Shown piece after piece: positions 8,201 to 15,263 of a DNA stretch of 33,871 nucleotides; position 1 is the first letter of the stretch; the number at the start of each line of letters is the position of its first letter. Below the pieces are notes generated by a model that was not told the origin of the DNA, ran no database searches, and saw only the letters and a program-made list of their open reading frames with translations. The position numbers and the translations under genes were made by a program. Origin of the DNA: Coriobacteriales bacterium (GTDB lineage: Bacteria > Actinomycetota > Coriobacteriia > Coriobacteriales > UBA8131); assembly GCA_031279835.1 (NCBI GenBank), contig JAITHV010000122.1, positions 1 to 33,871 on the forward strand, in the 5' to 3' direction.

Positions 8201-10616
8201 GAGGCTCCGTGCCAAAGTCGAGGCGCGAGAGGCGACGCGCGCGCTTGCGTGCCTTGAGGTCGTCCCACCACTGGCTCTCGACTGTGTATACCAGATGCCC
8301 ATCGGGCACGGGCAAGACCTGCTTGAGCAGCAGGACTCGGCTGGCGTTCGCGGCCTCTCCCAAGATGCTCAGGCAGTTGGCGAGGTCTTCCTCAAACTGT
8401 GCCTCGTCACTGACGAGCAGGATCTCGGTCACACGGCTGATTGCCGTGAGCAACTCGCCTGACGGCTCAGCCACCTGAGTCGCAAGCCTTTCAACAGCCT
8501 CGTCGCCCGAGCCGTTGGACGCGACCTTGGGGCTGCCGTCGCCTGGCAAGAGCGCGCTTGCGGCAGCAGCTGCGGCGGCGGCGAGCTCGGCGGCGGCGAG
8601 CTCGGCGGCGACAGAGGCCTGCGCGGCCTCAGCAGCCTCAACGGCCGAGGCCGCCTCGGCTTTCGTCGCTGCCATGGCCACATGTGCCGCGTCTGCGGCC
8701 TCGTTTGCCTGTGCTGCGGCGGCGTTTGCCGCTTCTTCTGCCTCGCGTGCCTGTGCGGCGACCTCCTGGGCCTGCACGGCGGCCTCCTGGGCCTGCATGG
8801 CGACCTCTTGGGCCTGGGCGGCGGCGGCGTTTGCTGCAGCAGCCTCGGACTTGGCAGCCTCAAGCTCCTCGCGGGCGGCAGACTCCTCGAGACGCGCCGC
8901 CTCGAGCTCCTCGCGGGCGGCAGCTTCTTTTGCCACCGCGGCCTCAAGCTCCTCACGCGCAGCGGCGGCCTCGGCTTGGGCGGCCATGAGCTCCTCGCGG
9001 GCAGCGACTGTCTCGGCTTGGGCGGCCATCGCCTGCTCGCGGGCGGCGTTGGCCTCGGCGTGCACCACGTCTGCCTGCTCGCGGGCAGCGGCAGCCTCTG
9101 CACGCGCGGCATCGAGCTCCTCGCGAGTGGCAGTCGCCTCGGTGCTCAAGCCCTCTGCCTGCTCGCGCACCGAGAAGGCCTCAGTGCGCGCTGACTCGAG
9201 CTCAAGGCGCATAGCGGCCGCCTGCGCCTCTGCGGCATGTTGGGCAGCCACGGCTTCCTGCTGCGCCGCTAGAGCGGCATGCTGGGCTGACTCGGCCTCC
9301 TGCTTGGCCTCAAGTGCGGCCTGCTTTGCGGCCAGCGCCTCCTGATGCGCCGCCAGCGCTGCTGCAAGCGAGTCTGCGGTGGCGGCGCACTCTGCGCGGG
9401 CAGCCGCCAACGCCTCGGCCGCAGCGGCGCTGTTTGCCTGTTCCTGTTGCGATTTGACCCGGTTTTCCATGACGGCGCTTGAAGGCCTGACAAGAATGGC
9501 GTCTGTGAGCTCAAAACGGTCGAGCGAGTCGTTGACCGCAGCTGCGACATGGCGCACTTCGGGCGCCCCCTTGATAGACTCGGTGTCGAGCCGGGCTCCT
9601 TTCTCCATTGCTTGCAGCTCGTCGTGAATAGAGTCGAGCGGCCTGATCACAAAGCGACTCAGCGTGATGTAGAGGAGGTTGAGAAGGATGAGCAGCGAGA
9701 AGACGGCTATGACGGCCGTGATGAGCACGGGAGCGAACTTGTAGTCGGCCACCTCGGACGACTCGACCCAAGCGACAATGGCGAGGTTTCCAACAATCCT
9801 GCCTTTTGCCAGGCCTTTGAGCGACGAGTCGTTTAAGGGGAGCTCTATCTCAAAAAGGCCGCTCTGGCCGCTGGGGTCCTGGATGGCCTGCTCGCGAAAC
9901 GCTTGATACCAAGGCTGATCGGAAAGGTTGACAGCGTTGGTCGACATCGAGCTGAAGCTGTCGCTGCTCACGGTCCCGTTGGGGTCCATGATGAAGATGC
10001 CGCCGCCCATGGCGTTTGCCACGTCGGTGAGGTCGGGCTTTGACTCGACTGCGCCAAACATGTTGTCGATGTCGGTCGATATCACGCCGATCTGCACAAT
10101 GCCCGGCTCATCGACGCGCGAGACGCCGTAATACTGGATGATCGCCCCGTCGCTCAGGCGGCGCAAAGGGGGTTGGATGTAGGTCTCGCCCTGGCTGTTG
10201 ACCACGCGCATGTAGGGCGCGTACTTGGGGTCGGTGCTGAAGTCAAAGCCGAAGAAGGCGGGGTCGGAGCCCCACAGCTGGACGCCACGGGAGTCGGTGA
10301 CGTTTATCTCCTCAATGCGCAAGGTGCCGACCAGGCGACGCATGTTGTCGGTCTGCAATTGGGTGCGGTCCTCTACGATGAGCTGGGCCACTGCGCGCGC
10401 TATTGACAGGTTCTGCTGATGGTACGTGCTTCGCAGGACGTCTTGGACGTTGCCCGACGTGGTGGACTGCTTGGCCGCGAACTCGAGCGCGGTGTCGAGA
10501 CGGTAGGCAGTGTTCTTGTCCACTGTTGACGACACATTGTTGGTCACAGTGAACCCGAAGGCGATGAACACGATCAACATGATCGCGCATACTGGTATCA
10601 ATACACGTGTGCGCAT
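5229..10616 (-). CDS. Giant hybrid histidine-kinase-like protein: TM, extracellular Cache-like sensor, TM, Ala-rich coiled coil, GAF-like, Ala-rich coil, degenerate HisKA + HATPase, Arg/Glu-rich coil, receiver domain
   Basis: 1795 aa ORF; N-terminal TM then Cache-like region; GAF-like region about 7900-8510; HATPase G1-like DVSDTGTGLS; C-terminal receiver with IFMDMRMPHVDG and HVRKPLD. Confidence 0.85.
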   Translation of the reverse strand: MRTRVLIPVCAIMLIVFIAFGFTVTNNVSSTVDKNTAYRLDTALEFAAKQSTTSGNVQDVLRSTYHQQNLSIARAVAQLIVEDRTQLQTDNMRRLVGTLRIEEINVTDSRGVQLWGSDPAFFGFDFSTDPKYAPYMRVVNSQGETYIQPPLRRLSDGAIIQYYGVSRVDEPGIVQIGVISTDIDNMFGAVESKPDLTDVANAMGGGIFIMDPNGTVSSDSFSSMSTNAVNLSDQPWYQAFREQAIQDPSGQSGLFEIELPLNDSSLKGLAKGRIVGNLAIVAWVESSEVADYKFAPVLITAVIAVFSLLILLNLLYITLSRFVIRPLDSIHDELQAMEKGARLDTESIKGAPEVRHVAAAVNDSLDRFELTDAILVRPSSAVMENRVKSQQEQANSAAAAEALAAARAECAATADSLAAALAAHQEALAAKQAALEAKQEAESAQHAALAAQQEAVAAQHAAEAQAAAMRLELESARTEAFSVREQAEGLSTEATATREELDAARAEAAAAREQADVVHAEANAAREQAMAAQAETVAAREELMAAQAEAAAAREELEAAVAKEAAAREELEAARLEESAAREELEAAKSEAAAANAAAAQAQEVAMQAQEAAVQAQEVAAQAREAEEAANAAAAQANEAADAAHVAMAATKAEAASAVEAAEAAQASVAAELAAAELAAAAAAAASALLPGDGSPKVASNGSGDEAVERLATQVAEPSGELLTAISRVTEILLVSDEAQFEEDLANCLSILGEAANASRVLLLKQVLPVPDGHLVYTVESQWWDDLKARKRARRLSRLDFGTEPPEWMHKLIAGTPLAGDASSFPAGLRKFVESQGITSLLALPVYMGSSFWGYAEFSYFNQEHQFSDAEIDLLRAGCLSLTYGLTNNLMLRSLVAARKGEQSEGVLLGGWPVKDPVKVVAEAQAETEAAQTALHAAQAEAAAARAEAAAALAEVKDARAAASAAQTMAEAAAARAARAPVASAAAVPVGEYLNLLGNEMRPPMHELVAMAVQGRASSTLEGKDLFLDKIKGTSSHLLEVVDDIVDFSRLQERTLEPRPVEFGFEQLLRQIVGIAKPRLEAKKLHFSVYMDRRVPSMLFTDSALLVRAVSGLLDHAIAATPEGGKVGITTKLIDTSDGYCTVAFDVSDTGTGLSAERLDSLFVPLSQADGLAQRVSGSGDLALALAQGIIELLGGRIWATTETGKGTTIHLTFKARLGGQPHAAQPLVERPREASAEGGIGGAAGTVPASAAAPVAAPAAASAAAVAGAQPPAFAPHAYVPDAPTAEPSFAHGSVTEGAGAASAALPSAEGVAGAEASAVAAKSDDAASAEEAPKEEEKVLRGWAARRAERRERREEARREREEESRRSREDEAARAEQAHRDEAARLEELAKAEEAAREERERARQDREETARREEEARIAAARLEEEAQRAKAEQQAREDALRREREEEQRRAHEQAARREREEQARRAEEARQAREEAERQAREEAARQAREEAARRAEAERREEAARTARQEAARREEEARQAREEADRVEEAARMAREDAARREAETRHQIEAQRAEELRREEFARQAEAARLQSSDPAAMQPGAPHDILHYTQPGATPTPQPAAARPPVAFEPLPLVFDEAPRVATPPVSAPAPSAPAPAQTQAPAQSPAAPSSLGIDDFSGFRILFASATHENRDAITALLEPTGIQIDFASDGQEVIDLFLSAPRRYAAIFMDMRMPHVDGIKVARYIRRLNLEVARNVPLVAMSPSFSVEELSLCREAGMDDHVRKPLDLSEVLVKLRAFIDNRA

Positions 10617-10933
10617 TACTGCCCCTCTATCTCCTTCTGTCTTGGCCGCAGCATGTCTGAGGCCCTCCGCTTGTCAGACATGCTGTTAGATGGCGCCACA
10701 CTAGGTGCAAGTATCCATCACTTCCCTTGTCGGACGGCATGGCATTACGTCGGTGCAGAAACACAGCCCGGCGAAGTATCCAGTATAGAACACTTGCGAT
10801 AATTCTTCGACCTGACACCTGCCCAAAATTCAGCTGTGGTTGCCAGTGGCTGCCGGACGCACGAGAGGTCGCCCGGGGTCGCCCGGGGTCGTCCGGGACG
10901 CACGAGTGCCGACGCGACGCGGCCGCTCTGCGG

Positions 10934-12385
10934 CTACAGGCCGCGGAAGGCGCGGATAAGGCGGTCGCGCTCATTGAGCAGCCCGCGCTCCAGGCCCACA
11001 GGGTAGGAATGCGGGTTGAGCAGCCGCTTGTTAGAGGCGTCGAGCTGCGCCAGCGAACGCTGCGTCTGTGCCTGGGCCTCAAGGGCGCTTGGCAGCGCGC
11101 CGACGGCGCAGCCGGCGCGAACGAGCGGCTGCAGCAGCTCGTGTGAGGTCGCGCCCGAGAGGTCCTTTTGCCGCAGCTCGTCAGTGGGGTCGATGATGCG
11201 GTCGTCAGCAGGAGGGCGCGTGAGGTCGTAGACCATGTCGCCCACCATGACGCCGCTCTCGCTCACATAGCGTCGCACCGAGAGCACGCCGGGAAGGGTG
11301 GACTTCTGAACCTGCTCCGAGACCTTTATGCGCGGCGTCCAAGATGCGCCACAGTCGTTGCTCGTGGCCGACATCTTGTAAACACAGCCGAGCGCCGGCT
11401 GGTCAAACGCCGTCGCAAGGCGCGTCCCGACGCCCCATGAGTCTATGCAGGCGCCCTGTTCGCCGACGAGCGAGCTGACCGTGTACTCGTCAAGGTCGTT
11501 GCTCGCCACGATCTTCACGTCGTGATGGCCGGCTGCGTCAAGCATCCGTCGCGCCTCCTTTGAAAGCCACGCAAGGTCTCCTGAGTCGATGCGTATGCCG
11601 AGGAGCCGTGAGCCTTTGTCCCTCAGCTCTTGCGCGACGACTATGGCGTTCGCCACGCCTTTGAGGGTGTCGTAGGTGTCTACGAGCAGCACGCAGTCGT
11701 GCGGGAATGCGGCGGCAAACGCGCGAAACGCCTCAAGCTCGTCATCGTAGGCCATGACCCACGAGTGGGAGTGCGTGCCGCTGACCGGGAGGCCAAAGCG
11801 CCTGCCTGCCTCGACGTTTGAGGTTGAGGCGCAGCCACCAACGATCGCGGCGCGCGAGGCAAAGACGCCGCCGGCCGGCCCTTGGGCGCGGCGCAGCCCG
11901 AACTCAGCGACCGGGCCGGGGGCAACGGCACAGATGCGCGCCGCCTTGGTGGCGACCAGCGTCTCAAAACCCACCATGTTGAGCAGCGCGGTCTCGAGCA
12001 GCTGACATTGGAGGATGGGCCCGGTGACGCGCATGAGAGGCTCGTGCGGAAACACCGCCGTGCCTTCGGCCACTGAGTCAATGTCTACCTTAAGCCGCAG
12101 CAGGGCGAGATAGTCGAGGAACTCAGGCGCGAACAGTGAGGCGCCTGGCGCCGCGTGCCCCTCGAGGGTGCGCAGGTAGGCGATGTCGTCGTCGGTGAAG
12201 CGAAAGCCATCAACATAGCTTGCCGCCTGCGCCATGCCGCAGGCAATGGCATAGCCGCCGCGAAAAGGATTCTCCCGAAAGTGCAGGTAAAACGACGAGT
12301 GCAGGCCGATCCTGCCCGAATGCCAGTACGATTGGGCCATGGTGAGTTGATAGAGGTCGGTTATCTGCGCCTGGTCTGTGCGCAT
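10934..12385 (-). CDS. pncB: Nicotinate phosphoribosyltransferase
   Basis: MRTDQAQITDLYQLTMAQSYW, GTHSHSWVMAYDDELEAFRAFA, LLGIRIDSGDLAWLSKEAR, VASNDLDEYTVSSL. Confidence 0.93.
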   Translation of the reverse strand: MRTDQAQITDLYQLTMAQSYWHSGRIGLHSSFYLHFRENPFRGGYAIACGMAQAASYVDGFRFTDDDIAYLRTLEGHAAPGASLFAPEFLDYLALLRLKVDIDSVAEGTAVFPHEPLMRVTGPILQCQLLETALLNMVGFETLVATKAARICAVAPGPVAEFGLRRAQGPAGGVFASRAAIVGGCASTSNVEAGRRFGLPVSGTHSHSWVMAYDDELEAFRAFAAAFPHDCVLLVDTYDTLKGVANAIVVAQELRDKGSRLLGIRIDSGDLAWLSKEARRMLDAAGHHDVKIVASNDLDEYTVSSLVGEQGACIDSWGVGTRLATAFDQPALGCVYKMSATSNDCGASWTPRIKVSEQVQKSTLPGVLSVRRYVSESGVMVGDMVYDLTRPPADDRIIDPTDELRQKDLSGATSHELLQPLVRAGCAVGALPSALEAQAQTQRSLAQLDASNKRLLNPHSYPVGLERGLLNERDRLIRAFRGL

Positions 12386-12466
12386 CTCGTCTCCTTTTGT
12401 AGCAGGGTGGTCAAGGCAGTAGAGATGGAACCGTGCAGGGAGGCTTAAAAAGCGTGGGGAGAAGGC

Positions 12467-14089
12467 TCAGTCGTCGGCGCTTCTCTCGCCGCCTCGGTGA
12501 CGGCGGCGGCGGCGGCCGTCGTGGCTGGCGTTGTCGTCTTGCCCGCCACGTGAAGCTGCCGCGTCGCTCGCGCCGCCTGCCCCCTGGCCTGAGCCGAGGC
12601 TGCCGGGACCGGGACCGGGACCGTGACCGGGACCGGAGCCAGAGCCAGGGCCTGCGCCAGGGCCCTTGCCACGGCCCTTGCCCTGTGCGCCGCCTCCGGT
12701 GCCGGCATGCTCGCCGCTGCGTTGCGGCGGGCGCTGCCTTTGGCGCGGGCGCCGCGCGTCGCCGGAAGAGCTGCTTGCTGCGCCTCTTGTCGCGCCGCCG
12801 AGAGAACCGGAGGCGCCGTCGTCTTGGAGGGGGTTTCGGATCCCTGACGAGAACTGCCCGGGGCGCCTGCGCTGGCGCTGCTTTTGCTGCTTGCCGCCCG
12901 TCGTACCCTGATCGCCTGCTACGACTGCGCCACCCGAGGCACGGCTGCCCGTGCCACTCGGCGCGTTGCGGTCGCGCCGGGTCGGCGAGGACTGCCGCGT
13001 GCGCGGCTTTCTCTCTCCTGACGACTGAGAGCGCTGCCCCTTGCCCTGCTTGGCGCCCTCTTGGCCGGACTTGTCCGCCACAGCGGCCTCGCCGCCTCGG
13101 CGCGAGCGGCGTGGCGCACGGACTCGCGCAGGCTCGATGGTGGCATCGACCAGCTCGCTTCGCTGCTCCGCCTCGCGGTCGAGCGCGCTGAGCGCCAAAA
13201 TGATGGGGGTCGAGGCGCAATGCGAGAGCGCCTCGCGGCTTGCGCGGCAGCAGGTGATGCAGCCGCTCTTGTCATGCTCGCACTCGAGCTCGGCAAGCGG
13301 CACCGAGAGCTGCTTTCCGTCTTCTAGACGCATGTGTATAATCTCGCGCGGTGTGTCGAAGTCAACGACCTTTGCCTGCCCAAGCGGCGTCTCGGTGAGC
13401 GTGCCCTTCTTGGGGGCCCGCCGCTTGAAGTCCTTGTACGCCTCGAACTCATAACGCAGGCAGCACATGAGACGTCCGCAGGCGCCGCTGATCTTTGCAG
13501 GGTTCAGGGGCAGGTCCTGCTCTTTGGCCATGCGGATAGACACGGGATCGAACTCGCTTCCGAGTCGCGCGCAGCACAGCTCCTCGCCGCAGTGCGCCAG
13601 GCCTCCGATCATGCGCGCCTCGTCGCGCGCGCCAATCTGGCGCATGTCGATGCGCATGCGAAAATGTGACGCCAAGTCGCGCACCAGCTCGCGAAAGTCG
13701 ACGCGGTTGTCGCTCGTGAAGTAGAACACGGCCTTGTCGCCCGAAAAAAGGAACTCGACCTCGACCGGGCGCATCTCAAGCCCAAGCCGGGCGACGTGCT
13801 CTCTAAAGACGCGCATCGCGTCGCGCCCGCGAGCCGCAAGCTCGTCAACGCGGTCATAGTCGCTCTCGACCAGCACGCGGAGCACGGGCTTGAGCGGCGA
13901 CTTGAGCGCCGCCACCTGCTCGTCGGTCACGTCTATGCCCGGGTCCATGACAAGCCCGATCTCTTGGCCGCGCTCGGTCTCGACGAGCACATGGTCGCCG
14001 CTTTGCGGCGTGGTGGCAACGGGGTCGAACCAGTAGGATTTTGGGTTGAACCGCAATTTAACGGCTGTGACTGTGGGCATTCGTTGCAT
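12467..14089 (-). CDS. ricT: PSP1 / RicT (YaaT-like) protein with long low-complexity basic C-terminal tail
   Basis: N-terminal PSP1 pattern (VKLRFNPKSYWFDP, SGDKAVFYFTSDNRVDFRELVRDLA, IGARDEARMIGGLAHCGEELCC, SGACGRLMCCLRYE); tail from about residue 305 rich in R, G, P, S, Q. Confidence 0.9.
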   Translation of the reverse strand: MQRMPTVTAVKLRFNPKSYWFDPVATTPQSGDHVLVETERGQEIGLVMDPGIDVTDEQVAALKSPLKPVLRVLVESDYDRVDELAARGRDAMRVFREHVARLGLEMRPVEVEFLFSGDKAVFYFTSDNRVDFRELVRDLASHFRMRIDMRQIGARDEARMIGGLAHCGEELCCARLGSEFDPVSIRMAKEQDLPLNPAKISGACGRLMCCLRYEFEAYKDFKRRAPKKGTLTETPLGQAKVVDFDTPREIIHMRLEDGKQLSVPLAELECEHDKSGCITCCRASREALSHCASTPIILALSALDREAEQRSELVDATIEPARVRAPRRSRRGGEAAVADKSGQEGAKQGKGQRSQSSGERKPRTRQSSPTRRDRNAPSGTGSRASGGAVVAGDQGTTGGKQQKQRQRRRPGQFSSGIRNPLQDDGASGSLGGATRGAASSSSGDARRPRQRQRPPQRSGEHAGTGGGAQGKGRGKGPGAGPGSGSGPGHGPGPGPGSLGSGQGAGGASDAAASRGGQDDNASHDGRRRRRHRGGERSADD

Positions 14090-14123
14090 CCTCGCTATCT
14101 AGAGCCAACTGCCCCGCCGGGGC

Positions 14124-15263
14124 CTATGACTGCAATTGTTCACGTATGGAGAATAACGCTGCCTCAAGGGCAAGCTCCTGTCTCACATTATACTGTATCT
14201 GCTCTTGAGCCTGATCTATGGCCATAAGGCAGCGGACGACACCCGCCTCACTGACGCTGGGAGCAAGCCGGCAGGCATGGTGGGAGAAGTCCACGTTGAC
14301 CACGCTCTCGCCTCGGCCAAGGCGCACGAGCAGGATGTCGCGCAGCCAGGAGCGCATGATGTCAAAGGCCTCCCCTATCGTCTCGCGCTCGCGGCTCGTC
14401 AGCTCGCGCTTGTGCCGCTCCTCAAGCTGCTTGAGCGCCCCTTTGCCAAGAACGCCCTTGTGCGACTCCATCTTGGCCTGCTGCTCAAGCTTTACCGCGT
14501 CGAGCGGCTGCTTCAGCAGCACAAAGAGGTCGCGCACCGACTCGAGCACGTCGAGGTCGTCGGCACGGTCGAGCCGACTCAGCGTCTCGATGACCGCAGC
14601 GCGCGCCTCGCGGCGCGCGCTTGAGCGCGCGAAGGCCTCGGCGCGGGACTTCGAGCCGCCTGTTGCCGCAAGGGCGATGCGGGCGGCGGCCGCGTCCACG
14701 CCGGTCGCAGCGACAATGCCTGCGACAGCCTCGTCTTCAGGCAGCGAGCGAAAGGGCAGCACTTGGCAGCGCGAGGCCAGCGTGGGCAAGACGCTCTCGA
14801 TGGTTCGTGCGAGCAGTATAAAGACCGCCTTGCCGCTCGGCTCCTCAAGGGTCTTGAGCAGCGCGTTTGCCGTTGCCCCTCGCAGCAGGTCGGCGCGCGT
14901 GACAAGATAGACCTTGTAGCGCCCGCGCATCGGCGTGAGGCCGACGTCATGGACAAGCTCGGCCACTTGCTCGACGAGGTAGCCCGCGGCGCCGAGCGGC
15001 TCGATCACGTGGTAGTCGGGGTGCGTGAGGTGGCGGACGCGAATGCACTCGTCGCAGGCCCCGCACCCTCCCTTCCCGCACAGCAAGGCGCGTGCGAGCG
15101 CCCCGGCCGCCTCGGTCTTTCCGGAGCCGAGCGGCCCTGCGAACAAGTAGGCGTGGTGCACCGTGCCTGCTTGAAGCGCAGTGGAGAGAAACCTGGCCAC
15201 GAGCGGCTGGTCGGCGATGGCGTCAAAGGGCGGGGCGCCCATGCCGCCTGATGGCTCAGTCAT
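14124..15263 (-). CDS. holB: DNA polymerase III delta' subunit
   Basis: AYLFAGPLGSGKTEAAGALARALLC, CGACDECIRVRHLTHPDYHVI, ANALLKTLEEPSGKAVFILLA; start MTEPSGG at 15263 overlaps the upstream stop (ATGA); longest ORF starts at 15395. Confidence 0.9.
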   Translation of the reverse strand: MTEPSGGMGAPPFDAIADQPLVARFLSTALQAGTVHHAYLFAGPLGSGKTEAAGALARALLCGKGGCGACDECIRVRHLTHPDYHVIEPLGAAGYLVEQVAELVHDVGLTPMRGRYKVYLVTRADLLRGATANALLKTLEEPSGKAVFILLARTIESVLPTLASRCQVLPFRSLPEDEAVAGIVAATGVDAAAARIALAATGGSKSRAEAFARSSARREARAAVIETLSRLDRADDLDVLESVRDLFVLLKQPLDAVKLEQQAKMESHKGVLGKGALKQLEERHKRELTSRERETIGEAFDIMRSWLRDILLVRLGRGESVVNVDFSHHACRLAPSVSEAGVVRCLMAIDQAQEQIQYNVRQELALEAALFSIREQLQS

